Notes: generated from the letters alone by a model not told the origin. Counted from the stretch's first letter, positions 25,367 to 34,598 are shown. The stretch is 64,000 bases of DNA from CAZOAR01 sp964577985 (GCA_964577985.1 CAZOAR010000002.1:1-64000), one strand, 5' to 3'. Program-made: numbers and translations.

Positions 25367-27775
25367 TTGAACGATACCAGCCGGACAGATACAGACAAAA
25401 CCTCTCCCAACCACCAACGATGGATCATATGGTCGATCCTGGCCGCCATCCTCTTCTCCGGCATGATATTCAGAATCTCGTATCTCGAGGAGATCGCGGG
25501 CAGTCCGGAGTTTTCCTACCCCTCGCTTGACGCGGGCTACCACGATTACTGGGCGCGGGCACTGGCGACCGGAGACTGGACCGTCAAGGAGAATGAATGG
25601 CTCAGCAACTTCAGCGATCCGGAGATCCCCGCGAACCCTTATTTCAGGCCGCCCGGATACCCCTGGTTTCTTTCTCTCGTCTACTACCTGACCGGCAGCA
25701 GTCCTCTGGCCGCCAGGATAGTACAGATGATGCTCGGGCTTATAAACTGTCTCCTCGCCTTCCTTCTCGCAAGAAAAGTGTATGGCAGCATTGAGGGGCT
25801 TATCCTCGCCTCGCTGATGGCCTCTTACTGGGCCTTCGTCTACTTCGAGGGCGAGCTGCTCGCACCTGTACTCACTATCACACTCCTGCTGTCGCTTGTC
25901 TACGCGCTCTGCCTCTGGTATGACAGCCACTCTTTCCGGCACGCATTCGCGGCGGGTGTTCTGCTCGGATCGGCCTCTCTCGCGCGCCCTAACGTCCTCC
26001 TCTCGGGGCCGGTTATACTGGTCTGGATCTGGTGGGTGTCGAGACACGGCGGCGCCCTGGATTACACCGTGAAGTCGTGTATGAGATTCGCCCTGGCGGC
26101 GATGCTGGTAATCGCTCCGGTGACTATACGAAACTATGTGGTTGCCCGGGATTTCGTGCTGATTACGTCCAACGCAGGGATCAATCTCTATATCGCCAAC
26201 AATGAGGGCTCTGACGGCTTCACCCCGAGCGCGCGGGCACTGCAGGAATTGACCGGTATCGGGGGATGGAGGAGCAGCGATTACCCGAGGGTAGTGCGCG
26301 GCCTGGAGGCGAAATTCGGCAGGAAGATGAAGTACTCGGAGGTATCCTCCTATTTCGCCGGACTGGCGCTGGACTATGTCGGGCAACACCCCTGGGAGAC
26401 ACTGAGGCTCATCGCAAGAAAAGCAGCTCTTTTCTGGGGACCCGCGGAGGTGTCCAACAACAGGGAAATCTACTACGTTAAAGAGAATTCCCCTGTCCTG
26501 CGCTATTTCCCCGGTTTTCCACTGGTCGTGTCACTCTTCGTGGTCGGGCTGGCATGGCTTTTCGCCGATTGGAGGAGTCGCGCCGGAGTGGAGAGAATCA
26601 CCCGTTCCCTGACGGACCGGGAGTTCGAGATTTCCATACTGATCCTTCTCCTGATTATCGTATACTTCGTGTCATTTCTCCCATTTTTCGTAGCAGGCAG
26701 GTTTCGAACACCTCTCATACCGTTTCTTTTTCTGTTCGGCTCATACGGACTGCACCGTTCGGGTCAACTTGCCACGTCACGCTCTCTCTCCAGAATCGCG
26801 CTCCTGTCGGCAACCTACCTGGTAATCTACATCGCGGCCCGCGTGCCTGTCGTCGCCTACACGCCCGATGCCGCCCGCTGGCATTTCAACCGCGGTGTCG
26901 CCCTCAGTATGGTGGGGCAACTGGAGGAGTCTTCTGTCGAGTATCTCCGGGCGATCGCGCTCGACCCGGACTTCGAACAGTGTCATCTCAACCTGGCCGA
27001 TCTACTTGTGAAGAGAGAGGAATTCGATAAGGCTATCGAGCAGTACCTTGACGCCCTCCGTATCAAGCCGGGCCAGGCGAATGTCCACAATAATCTCGGT
27101 AACGCATATCAAATTACAGGCAACTTCGAAGAATCGATCAACCACTATCGCAAGGCGCTGGAGATCGCGCCGGACAACGCCTCTACATATTTCAACCTGG
27201 GGGTATCTTACCTGTCGCAGGACATGCCCGACGAGGCGATCGTCAGTTATGAAAAGACCATATCGTTGCAGCCCGACAATCCGAATGCACACTATAGCCT
27301 GGCAAATGTGCTGCGATTACTGGGACGACAGGAAGAGGCGGTCCATCATTTTCGCGAGGCGATACGCCTGGCACCAACCTTCGTCGATGCGCAGGCGGGA
27401 CTTGCCATGCTTCTGGCACAGAGGGGTGATCATAAGGGAGCCATAGATCACTTTGAGCAGGCATTGGCTCTAAAACCGGATGACCTGCCTGCCCTGAACG
27501 GCCTTGCGTGGGTGCTGATGGACACCAGTAACAAGCAGTTCAGCGACCCGGAGCGTGCAGTCACCCTGGCCAGGAAGGCGTGCGAGTTGACCGGGAATAA
27601 GCATCCGGCGGTTTTGAACACAATGGCGGCCGCATATGCCTCTATTGGCGAGTTCGATATGGCGATAGAAACCGCTCAAAGGGCCATCGACCTTGCCACA
27701 TCAGCACGAAGTGACCAGCTTGCAGACGCTATTCGGGAGCGACTGGAATTGTATCGACACGGAGAATCGAATTAG
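25367..27775 (+). CDS. membrane glycosyltransferase (GT39/GT83-like) fused to C-terminal TPRs
   Basis: The first 500 of 802 residues form about 11 hydrophobic helices, with a periplasmic loop of the ArnT/PMT type (PSLDAGYHDYWARALATG, then FRPPGYPWFLSLVYYL). These use polyprenyl-phosphate sugars to modify lipids or proteins outside the membrane. Residues 505-800 are seven or eight TPR units (HNNLGNAYQITGNFEESINH, TYFNLGVSYLSQDMPDEAIV), probably on one face of the membrane to bind a partner. The start is a TTG; the first membrane helix begins 19 residues later, so no downstream start is acceptable. The family relation is by motif reading only. The next gene is a radical SAM enzyme with its own promoter. 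Confidence 0.75.
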   Translation: MNDTSRTDTDKTSPNHQRWIIWSILAAILFSGMIFRISYLEEIAGSPEFSYPSLDAGYHDYWARALATGDWTVKENEWLSNFSDPEIPANPYFRPPGYPWFLSLVYYLTGSSPLAARIVQMMLGLINCLLAFLLARKVYGSIEGLILASLMASYWAFVYFEGELLAPVLTITLLLSLVYALCLWYDSHSFRHAFAAGVLLGSASLARPNVLLSGPVILVWIWWVSRHGGALDYTVKSCMRFALAAMLVIAPVTIRNYVVARDFVLITSNAGINLYIANNEGSDGFTPSARALQELTGIGGWRSSDYPRVVRGLEAKFGRKMKYSEVSSYFAGLALDYVGQHPWETLRLIARKAALFWGPAEVSNNREIYYVKENSPVLRYFPGFPLVVSLFVVGLAWLFADWRSRAGVERITRSLTDREFEISILILLLIIVYFVSFLPFFVAGRFRTPLIPFLFLFGSYGLHRSGQLATSRSLSRIALLSATYLVIYIAARVPVVAYTPDAARWHFNRGVALSMVGQLEESSVEYLRAIALDPDFEQCHLNLADLLVKREEFDKAIEQYLDALRIKPGQANVHNNLGNAYQITGNFEESINHYRKALEIAPDNASTYFNLGVSYLSQDMPDEAIVSYEKTISLQPDNPNAHYSLANVLRLLGRQEEAVHHFREAIRLAPTFVDAQAGLAMLLAQRGDHKGAIDHFEQALALKPDDLPALNGLAWVLMDTSNKQFSDPERAVTLARKACELTGNKHPAVLNTMAAAYASIGEFDMAIETAQRAIDLATSARSDQLADAIRERLELYRHGESN

Positions 27776-27801
27776 AATACGATCCTCTCAGACAATTCCC
27801 C

Positions 27802-27831
27802 TTGACAAATGACAGGGATCCGCTATATCAT
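27802..27831 (+). promoter_or_regulatory. promoter of the radical SAM gene
   Basis: TTGACA at 27802-27807 is followed by TATATC (16-nt spacer) or TATCAT (18-nt spacer, 27826-27831). It lies 60-90 nt before the ATG at 27892. Confidence 0.6.
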
Positions 27832-27891
27832 CACACGCTGGGGAGAGCATCTCCATGTGTCCTGATCTGATCATCACCACGAAGAAGAATA

Positions 27892-28896
27892 ATGAGAAAA
27901 CTCAATAAGTCGCTGGCGATGTGGATGATCGCCAGGGGCACTCTCAGCTATAACATAAAAAGGCCTATCAACGTCTCTTTCGAACTTACCCACTCCTGCA
28001 CATGCAATTGTCTCCACTGCGACCACGGCGGCATGGTCCCGCGAGAAGTAAGGCTCACTCCACTGGATTACGGAAGACTCGAGAGGGAGATAAAGCCCAC
28101 ACTGCTCCAACTTTCCGGCGGAGAACCGCTGTTGCGGCCCGACCTGCTCCACATAATAAAAGCCGTTAAAGAAAAATCGGGGCTGCCCTATCTCATAGTG
28201 GTAACAAACGGGAGTCTCCTGAAAGAAGATTTTTATCTTGCCTGTGTAGAGGCAGGGGTCAATCAGTTTTCAATCTCCCTCGATTTTCCGGATGCTCGTC
28301 ACGATGAATTTCGCAGGCACGATGGCCTTTTTCAACACCTTTCCGATCTGCTGCCCAAACTGGCCGCCCACGGTCACGAGAATATCGTACTGAACACGGC
28401 CGTTACCAGCTTGAACCTTCCCTTGCTCGAGGCGTGTCATGAAAAGGCGGTGGAATGGGATGTAGACATCTCCTACAGCCCCTACACTGCGAAACGCACA
28501 GGTGAATCTAAATACAGCGTCGAAGATCCGGAGGAACTGGAACTCCTCGACGAAACCATGGCGAAGCTCTCCCGTCTGAAGAGAACCGAAGGCCGAATCG
28601 CGAACTCGGATTGGACGCTCACGGGCATCTCCGATTTTTTCAGGAACGGAGGAATCCCGGGATGCAGCGCGGGGGAGAGGTCCATAGTCGTCAACCCTGA
28701 CGGTACTATGCGACCCTGTTCGATGTTCGACCTGAAGTTCAAGGATCGCAGAGAGATGGCCGAGAAGTTTGTGAGGAACAACGACTGCAAAGAATGCTAT
28801 GTGGCCATCAGGGCCTACCTCAACCAGAGCTACTGGAAGCTCCTCTTCAACAACCTCAGCGAACGGGTGCTGACGTCACGCCGTAACGGCCACTGA
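27892..28896 (+). CDS. radical SAM protein with SPASM-like C-terminal cysteines
   Basis: The 334-residue enzyme has the cluster motif C-x3-C-x2-C inside HSCTCNCLHCDHGG and the SAM-binding LLQLSGGEPLLRPDLL. A second cysteine group sits near the C-terminus (GCSAGERSIVVNPDGTMRPC, then NNDCKECY). That layout is typical of SPASM/twitch enzymes that modify peptides or cofactors, such as those of PQQ, haem d1 or mycofactocin-type pathways. No precursor peptide gene is evident beside it. The ribosome site is weak (AAGAAGAAT). The substrate is unknown; the adjacent GT39-TPR protein is the only nearby candidate partner. Confidence 0.8.
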   Translation: MRKLNKSLAMWMIARGTLSYNIKRPINVSFELTHSCTCNCLHCDHGGMVPREVRLTPLDYGRLEREIKPTLLQLSGGEPLLRPDLLHIIKAVKEKSGLPYLIVVTNGSLLKEDFYLACVEAGVNQFSISLDFPDARHDEFRRHDGLFQHLSDLLPKLAAHGHENIVLNTAVTSLNLPLLEACHEKAVEWDVDISYSPYTAKRTGESKYSVEDPEELELLDETMAKLSRLKRTEGRIANSDWTLTGISDFFRNGGIPGCSAGERSIVVNPDGTMRPCSMFDLKFKDRREMAEKFVRNNDCKECYVAIRAYLNQSYWKLLFNNLSERVLTSRRNGH

Positions 28897-28909
28897 TCGG
28901 GAAAAATAT

Positions 28910-28980
28910 GACCGTCCCCATTTGATCGTGTCGATGCAGTATTTCAGAACTCGAAGATTGAACGTTGACTGTCCCCATTT
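28910..28980. repeat. pair of GAC(C/T)GTCCCCATTT direct repeats
   Basis: Two 14-nt copies, differing at one base (28910-28923 and 28967-28980), lie in the gap after the radical SAM gene. Similar GTCCCCATTT strings often flank REP-associated tyrosine transposase loci. No transposase is present here. Confidence 0.4.
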
Positions 28981-29006
28981 CCTTTGCCTTACCCGGCAGA
29001 CCATCG

Positions 29007-29035
29007 TTGACAAAACCGTTTCCACTTGGTATCAT
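29007..29035 (+). promoter_or_regulatory. promoter of the small secreted protein/matrixin pair
   Basis: TTGACA (29007-29012), 17 nt, TATCAT (29030-29035), with the first ribosome binding site about 70 nt downstream. Confidence 0.78.
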
Positions 29036-29118
29036 AGGTCTTGATGTTGTGGATCTGTTTTGTTCGCGGGCACTGATATGCTCCCGGCAATAATGAGAAG
29101 ATGGAAAGGAGTCGCGAC

Positions 29119-29682
29119 ATGATGCCGAGATTTCCGGTGTTGACTATTCTGTTCCTGCTTGGCCTCTCTACCTGCGCCGACGCAATCACCGTCCTGCCCC
29201 TGAGTGAAAGGGATTTGACGAAGAGGGCGACGGTAATAGTGATCGGAGAAGTGGAGGATGTTTATTCCGAATTCAACCGGGATGGTGGAACGATCTATAC
29301 ATTCGCGAAGCTCCGTGTCACACGGTCGCTCAAGGGTGAGATCGACAGCGAGCACATCACCCTCAGGCAGGTCGGCGGGACGGTGGGAGAACAGACAATT
29401 GTCCTGCCAGGAGCTCCGTCATACGCGATCGGGGAAGAAATCCTCGTATTCGCCGGACCTTTCGCTCAGTCGGACGCATACGGGGTCCTCGGAATCTTCT
29501 ATGGCAAATATGACATCGAGACCGACGCGCAGACCGGCAGGAAGACCGTAAATGGGCCATCGTTCGCGACGAAACACTATGACCCTGACACCCTCATGGA
29601 ACTCCCGGGAAGGGAAAGACCGGACACGGTGGAGCTCGATGATTTTATCTCGGAGATAGAGTCCTACCTTAGAGATCTGTAG
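29119..29682 (+). CDS. small secreted protein with TIMP/NTR-like sequence pattern
   Basis: From the ATG at 29119 (GGAAAGGAG 7 nt upstream) it has 187 residues. The ATG at 29101 lacks a ribosome site. A signal peptide of about 20 residues (FPVLTILFLLGLSTCADAIT) is followed by RATVIVIGEVEDVYSEFN, TFAKLRVTRSLKGEID, ITLRQVGGTVGEQTIVLPG and YAIGEEILVFAG. The order (strand with 'vI-G-V', strand ending 'slKG', Gly-rich turn, 'ee-lvFa') recalls OB-fold NTR/TIMP domains, but I cannot test the fold. It is followed by a matrixin-type metalloprotease 25 nt later in the same transcript, so an inhibitor, chaperone or partner role is suggested. No protease or nuclease motif is seen. Confidence 0.6.
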   Translation: MMPRFPVLTILFLLGLSTCADAITVLPLSERDLTKRATVIVIGEVEDVYSEFNRDGGTIYTFAKLRVTRSLKGEIDSEHITLRQVGGTVGEQTIVLPGAPSYAIGEEILVFAGPFAQSDAYGVLGIFYGKYDIETDAQTGRKTVNGPSFATKHYDPDTLMELPGRERPDTVELDDFISEIESYLRDL

Positions 29683-29707
29683 GACCCACACGGACAGGAG
29701 GCGCGTC

Positions 29708-32023
29708 ATGAAAGGCCATAAGATATCTGTTGCACTTCTTCTTGCACTGCTGACGGTTTTCTCGACCGTCAGCCAGATCCACTCCTACTGCCTGATAAGG
29801 GGCGGCTTGGGAGGACCCGGCAACAGGGAGGACTGCTGCGCGCAGGACATATCACAATGGCGATGGGAGAACATGCCTGTCCCGATGTGGATAAATGACG
29901 GCACCGATCCCGACCTGTGGGATGGCATCCGAGTGGCGTATGACGTGTGGAACGAGGTGCCATCATCCTATTTCACAGTGGTGGACAGCGGTTTCACTCC
30001 CATAAACTATGTCAACGCATACGACGGGGTCAACGTCGTCAGTTTCAGCAACGACTCGACGCAGTTTCCTCCCGGAAGCAACACTATCGCCTTCACATCG
30101 GGAAACTGGGGCGCCAGAGTCGGGGATGATTACACGATTACGGGCTTCGACGTTATCTTCAACGATGTCGGGTTCAATTTCGGCTATCCTCCCCCTCCAG
30201 GGGCGTTCAGCGTGGTAGGAATCGCGGGTCATGAACTGGGCCACGCGTGGGCACTTGCTCACTGCTGGGAGGGAGGGCCTCCCGGGTGCGGCCCCAACTG
30301 CACGACATCGACCATGTACGGCTACTCGAGCCCGCCCGGTACGTCGGATGAAAGCCTTGAACTCGATGACATCGCCTCAATCACACTGGCATATCCGAAG
30401 TGGCTCCTGCAGGGGCTCGTTCGAGATGCGGGGACTCACGATCCTCTGGACGGCGCGCTCATTACCGCTACCGCCCCGGTGGCGAAAGACACGTTGATCT
30501 ATGGATCACTTCCCGATTCGCTTCCCGGCAACGGATCGACGTGCGGGTATGTCGGAGGGGCGATATCGACCGACGGCAACGGTAACTTCGAGATGGCCAC
30601 ACTCGATTCCGTCTACGATATAGTGGTCTTCAAGAGTGGGTATATGCCGGACACGCTGCAGGTCGCGTTTACGGGGATCGAGACACTCCAGGTGAGGGCC
30701 GACCTTGGACCGTCTGCACTTAGCTCGATTACAGGTACCCTCACAGACGAGGGTACTCAGGAAGGGATCAACGGTTTTGTAGTGCTCATGCAGAATGGTC
30801 AGCCGTATGACACCGTGGCCACCGACGCCTTGACCGGAGCTTTCACCTTTTCCGATGTCCCCGTCTCGCTCCCGCCTTTTGTGGTCTACACGGGTGTAGA
30901 ACTCCTCGCCAGCATGCCATATCCCCGGTCGGAGGAGATAGATACCACGATCGAGGTCACACAGGGCGGGCCGAGCGTCGTGGATTTTGCTATCTCCCCG
31001 GCTGATGTTTTCCTCGTCGATGACGACGGTGGTGACACTTACGAAGACTATTTCATGAACGAGATCAACGCGGTGGGCAGGACATACTACCACTTCGACA
31101 TCAACGCGGAGGGCGAATCGGCGGTCAACTATGTCGGCGTCTTTCCCCTCTCTTCCATCGTTCTCTGGTTTACCGGCGATGTCACGGAGAATACGCTGTC
31201 CCAGACCGAGCAGGACAGCCTCGAGAACTTTCTCGATCGGGGAGGAGACCTCTTCCTCACGGGCCAGAATATCGCGGAGGACCTCGACGCCCAGGGGTAT
31301 GGTTTCCTCGAAGACTATCTCCACGTCACCCACGAGGGGAACGCCTCGTACTTCATGGCGAGGGGTGTGTTCAACAACCCCGTCACCGGCTTCCTGCAGT
31401 CATTTGTCACATCGGGCTCTGGTGGCGCCAACAACCAGACATCGCGTGATATCCTGTCTCCCGCGCCTCCCGCTGAGGAGTTCATATACTATGTCGCCAG
31501 CCCGGCGGATCTGACACCACTCGGGACTGCAGCGACCTACGTCGAGGGACCGAGTTCCTCGAAGGCGATACTGATGGGATTCGGGTTCGAAGCGATAAAC
31601 AGTCAGGGGGATGATTCCACTCGCGTCACGCGCGAAGAGGCGATGCTCGCGATACTCAACTGGTTCGACGATATTGTGGGCATTGGTGACAATGATGTGT
31701 CGAGCGGCGGGCCGGCACTTCCAAGGGCGTTCGCGTTGAAGCAGAACTATCCGAATCCGTTCAACCCGCAGACCTCGATCCAGTTCGCCATACCCGCGGA
31801 GGAGGGCGGCAGCAAGGCGGAAGAGAAGGTCGTGCTGAAGGTGTATGACATGAGAGGAAGGATGGTTGATAAGCTCGTCGACAAGGCCCTCTCATCCGGC
31901 ATCTATACCGTGCAATGGGATGGGAAGGACTCGCGGGGAGTCAGGGTGCCGTCGGGCGTATATTTCTACAAACTCATCTGGGGTGATCAATCGAGCACGA
32001 GGAAGATGGTAGTGCTCAAGTAG
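29708..32023 (+). CDS. secreted matrixin-type metalloprotease with FlgD-like/T9SS-type C-terminal domain
   Basis: The 771-residue protein has a signal peptide (residues 8-26). A catalytic domain follows with zinc motif HELGHAWALAHC (His175, Glu176, His179, His185), which is HExxHxxGxxH with Ala in place of Gly. WRWENMPVPMWINDGTDPDL and TSTMYGYSSPPGT fit the start and Met-turn region of matrixins. Next come a carboxypeptidase-regulatory-like domain (about 235-340), a second beta domain, and a region SAVNYVGVFPLSSIVLWFTG of unclear family. A C-terminal NYPNPFNPQTSIQF sorting domain ends in SGVYFYKLIWG. AGGAGG precedes the ATG. It is probably exported to the surface or medium to cut extracellular proteins. 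A hairpin terminator follows. Confidence 0.82.
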   Translation: MKGHKISVALLLALLTVFSTVSQIHSYCLIRGGLGGPGNREDCCAQDISQWRWENMPVPMWINDGTDPDLWDGIRVAYDVWNEVPSSYFTVVDSGFTPINYVNAYDGVNVVSFSNDSTQFPPGSNTIAFTSGNWGARVGDDYTITGFDVIFNDVGFNFGYPPPPGAFSVVGIAGHELGHAWALAHCWEGGPPGCGPNCTTSTMYGYSSPPGTSDESLELDDIASITLAYPKWLLQGLVRDAGTHDPLDGALITATAPVAKDTLIYGSLPDSLPGNGSTCGYVGGAISTDGNGNFEMATLDSVYDIVVFKSGYMPDTLQVAFTGIETLQVRADLGPSALSSITGTLTDEGTQEGINGFVVLMQNGQPYDTVATDALTGAFTFSDVPVSLPPFVVYTGVELLASMPYPRSEEIDTTIEVTQGGPSVVDFAISPADVFLVDDDGGDTYEDYFMNEINAVGRTYYHFDINAEGESAVNYVGVFPLSSIVLWFTGDVTENTLSQTEQDSLENFLDRGGDLFLTGQNIAEDLDAQGYGFLEDYLHVTHEGNASYFMARGVFNNPVTGFLQSFVTSGSGGANNQTSRDILSPAPPAEEFIYYVASPADLTPLGTAATYVEGPSSSKAILMGFGFEAINSQGDDSTRVTREEAMLAILNWFDDIVGIGDNDVSSGGPALPRAFALKQNYPNPFNPQTSIQFAIPAEEGGSKAEEKVVLKVYDMRGRMVDKLVDKALSSGIYTVQWDGKDSRGVRVPSGVYFYKLIWGDQSSTRKMVVLK

Positions 32024-32046
32024 AAAGGTCCATTGGGGAAAACAGA

Positions 32047-32087
32047 GGGGTCAGATCAGGAATATCGATTCAGGATCCGGCCCCTTT
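32047..32087 (+). terminator. intrinsic-type terminator after the matrixin gene
   Basis: GGGGTCAGATC (32047-32057) pairs with GATCCGGCCCC (32074-32084) at 10 of 11 positions, including one G-U, and TTT follows. It lies 24 nt after the stop at 32023, just before the end of the convergent gene at 32098. Confidence 0.6.
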
Positions 32088-32097
32088 CATGTCCGGG

Positions 32098-32889
32098 CTA
32101 TCTGATCCATTTCGCTCCGCGCTTCTCCAGAAACGCGGCCATCCCCTCCTGCGCCTCTTCTCCGGAGCGCAGGTCGGCGATGACACGAGCGGTGTACTCC
32201 TTCGCCTCCTCGAGAGACATCCCGCTTATCTCGCGCAGGAACTCCTTGCATACCGCGAGGGCGTTCGGGCCCCCTGTAAGGAGGCTTGACACACGATCCT
32301 CCACCCTGCTGCGGAGGTCGGCGTGAGGGACAACCTCGTTGACCAGCCCGACCTCTTTTGCTCTGCCTGCCGAGATCCGCTCACCGGTGAGGAATAACTC
32401 ACGGCACGCCTTCTCTCCTATCCTCTTCATCAGGTACGGCCCGATGCACGCCGGGACAAGCCCTATCTTCACCTCACTCAGGCTGAACCTCGCCTCATCG
32501 GACGCGATCACGATGTCGCACGCGGCCACCAGGCCGTTGCTCCCGCCTATAGAGGCACCGTTGACACACGCTATTGTCGGTTTAGAGAGGTTGTAGAGGA
32601 TGTACATCAGATCAGCAAGCCGGAGCGCGTCGTCGAGGTTCTCCTCCCGGGTGAAGTCCTTCATCTTCTTCATCCAGTTCACGTCAGCGCCCGCACAGAA
32701 CGCCGTTCCGCCGCCGGTAATGACGATGGCTCGGATCGAGGCGTCTTTCTCCGTTCGATCGAGGGCGCGTGTCAGTTCCCCGATCATAACGTCATTGAAG
32801 GCGTTGCGCACCTCCGGCCGGTCGAGGGTTATCCTCGCGACCTGTTCTGTGCGTTCCATCTCTATTGTGTGATATTCGCCGTCCTTCAA
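32098..32889 (-). CDS. enoyl-CoA hydratase/isomerase family, methylglutaconyl-CoA hydratase-like
   Basis: The 263-residue crotonase-fold enzyme has oxyanion-hole and active-site segments AFCAGADVNWMKKMKDF and CVNGASIGGSNGLVAACD. The GADxNWMK wording is characteristic of LiuC/GnyH-type enzymes that interconvert 3-hydroxy-3-methylglutaryl-CoA-type and 3-methylglutaconyl-CoA-type substrates. This fits the HMG-CoA synthase three genes upstream. The frame opens at a TTG (32889) with GGAG upstream; an ATG ten codons later is the alternative. An 89-nt gap separates it from the DUF35 gene, but it is in the same direction and probably the same transcript. General beta-oxidation hydratase activity remains possible. 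Confidence 0.83.
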   Translation of the reverse strand: MKDGEYHTIEMERTEQVARITLDRPEVRNAFNDVMIGELTRALDRTEKDASIRAIVITGGGTAFCAGADVNWMKKMKDFTREENLDDALRLADLMYILYNLSKPTIACVNGASIGGSNGLVAACDIVIASDEARFSLSEVKIGLVPACIGPYLMKRIGEKACRELFLTGERISAGRAKEVGLVNEVVPHADLRSRVEDRVSSLLTGGPNALAVCKEFLREISGMSLEEAKEYTARVIADLRSGEEAQEGMAAFLEKRGAKWIR

Positions 32890-32978
32890 CTGTCTCCAGC
32901 CTGTTCACCGGGTCAGGAAAACGCCCCGAAAGGAAAAGGGTGTTTATCGAGGGGCACGCTTCTGATGCCTTCCCTGCC

Positions 32979-33377
32979 TCAGGCGATCTCCGGCACCGCC
33001 TTGTAACCATAACATAGGATGCCCGCTTCGCCCTCCTCCACAATCTTTCTGAACTCTATCCTTACCGGCATCCCGATCTCGATGTCGTCCGGGCCGCAAT
33101 CGGCCACCTGGCACTGGATCATCACTCCGTCATCGAGTTCCACGACGGCTATCGGATAAGGGATGGCGTCACGAAATTCATCGGGACCGACGTGGATTAC
33201 CGTAAATGTCGATACCTTCCCCCTGTCGGCGAGTGTGACCTGTTCGAAATCCTTCTTACCGCACTCCGCGCATATCAGCCTTGGCGGAAACCATACCTTT
33301 CCGCACCCCTTACACCGTGCTCCCTCGTACCTGTACCGCTGCGGTATCTCTCTCCAGTATCTTGCTGATGTCGACAT
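32979..33377 (-). CDS. DUF35 OB-fold protein with zinc ribbon (thiolase/HMG-CoA synthase partner)
   Basis: The 132-residue protein has a rubredoxin-like zinc ribbon (RCKGCGKVWFPPRLICAECG) followed by an OB-fold (VSTFTVIHVGPDEFRDAIP, VMIQCQVADC). In archaea the DUF35 protein holds thiolase and HMG-CoA synthase together, so acetoacetyl-CoA is passed on without release (established for the methanogen complex). The ATG lies immediately after the thiolase stop, with GGAGG inside the end of the thiolase gene. The same three-gene set here strongly suggests the same assembly. Confidence 0.88.
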   Translation of the reverse strand: MSTSARYWREIPQRYRYEGARCKGCGKVWFPPRLICAECGKKDFEQVTLADRGKVSTFTVIHVGPDEFRDAIPYPIAVVELDDGVMIQCQVADCGPDDIEIGMPVRIEFRKIVEEGEAGILCYGYKAVPEIA

Positions 33378-34535
33378 TTATACAACCTCCAGTATGTGGA
33401 CCAACGAGCTGGCGCACGTGCCGCCCATGTTCTGCGTGAGTCCTCTCCTCGCACCATCCACCTGCCTGTCACCAGATTCTCCCCTGAGCTGCTCGGTAAT
33501 CTCACAAATCTGGGCGACCCCGGTGGCGCCAACGGGATGGCCCTTTGACTTGAGTCCCCCGCTCGTGTTGACCGGTATCCTTCCTCCTATGGCTGTCTCG
33601 CCGCTTTCCGTGGCGATACCGCCTTTGCCGGCCTCTACAAAACCAAGCGCCTCGATCGCGCATATCTCGGATATCGAGAAGCAATCGTGCACCTCGGCGA
33701 GGTCGATGTCCGACGGCCCTGCGCCCGCCATCTCGTATGCCTTGGCTGCGGCGTTCTCCGCCGCCGCCAGATGCGTTATATCCTTCCTCTGGTGGAGCGC
33801 CATCGTGTCTGTCGCGTGTCCTGATCCGCTGACCCTCACGAGCGGCTTTTTCGAGATCTTTTTCGCCATCTCCAGCGGGCAGATGACCACCGCGGCCGCC
33901 CCGTCGGTTATGGGAGAGCAATCGAGGATCCTCAGAGGATCGGCGACCATCACCGAGTTGAGCACCTGATCGATCGTCAGTTTCATCCGGTACTGGGCAT
34001 ACGGGTTTTTCGAACCGTTATCGTGGTTCTTGACCGACACCTGCGCCATCTGCTCCCTTGTGGTCCCGTATTTCTCCATGTGCGATCTTGCCATCAGCGC
34101 GTATAGACCGGGGAAAGTCACACCATTGTAGGCCTCATACTCCTGGTCAGCGGCCGCTGCGAGAGCGTTTGTCGCTCCTCCGCCCTCGATGTCCGTCATC
34201 TTTTCCACACCGCCGACCAGAACGATCTCGCTCATCCCTGAGGCTACATCCATCAGCCCCTGCCTGAAGGCAAGACCGCCCGATGCGCAGGCCGATTCGA
34301 CACGCGTCGCCGGAATCGGGTTGACGCCAAGATAATCCGCCATGAGTGGCGCGATATGCTCCTGGCCGACGAAGAGTCCTGGTGACATGCAGCCTACATA
34401 CATGGAGTCGATCCTGTCGACGCCCGCGTCCTCGATCGCCTTCAGCGACGCCTCGACAAACATCGTTCTCAGGGACTTGTCCCAGAGCTCCCCCCACTCG
34501 ATCATTCCCACACCAATCACTGCTATATCCATCAT
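33378..34535 (-). CDS. thiolase (acetyl-CoA C-acetyltransferase, archaeal/SCP2 type)
   Basis: The 385-residue thiolase has its nucleophilic Cys in ATRVESACASGGLAFRQGL, active-site His in AEVHDCFSISEICAIEAL and the GHPVGATG motif near the C-terminus (NTSGGLKSKGHPVGATGV). It lacks the second Cys motif of FadA-type degradative thiolases, as do archaeal acetoacetyl-CoA thiolases that work with HMG-CoA synthase. AAGGAG precedes tandem ATG codons. It sits between HMG-CoA synthase (63 nt upstream) and DUF35 (abutting). It should condense two acetyl-CoA to acetoacetyl-CoA, an unfavourable step driven by the next enzyme. Confidence 0.9.
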   Translation of the reverse strand: MMDIAVIGVGMIEWGELWDKSLRTMFVEASLKAIEDAGVDRIDSMYVGCMSPGLFVGQEHIAPLMADYLGVNPIPATRVESACASGGLAFRQGLMDVASGMSEIVLVGGVEKMTDIEGGGATNALAAAADQEYEAYNGVTFPGLYALMARSHMEKYGTTREQMAQVSVKNHDNGSKNPYAQYRMKLTIDQVLNSVMVADPLRILDCSPITDGAAAVVICPLEMAKKISKKPLVRVSGSGHATDTMALHQRKDITHLAAAENAAAKAYEMAGAGPSDIDLAEVHDCFSISEICAIEALGFVEAGKGGIATESGETAIGGRIPVNTSGGLKSKGHPVGATGVAQICEITEQLRGESGDRQVDGARRGLTQNMGGTCASSLVHILEVV

Positions 34536-34598
34536 TATCTTGCTCCTTGGTGACCTGTCAGTTGCAATTACAGGAGAAACCTCGACAGAGATCGGCGG

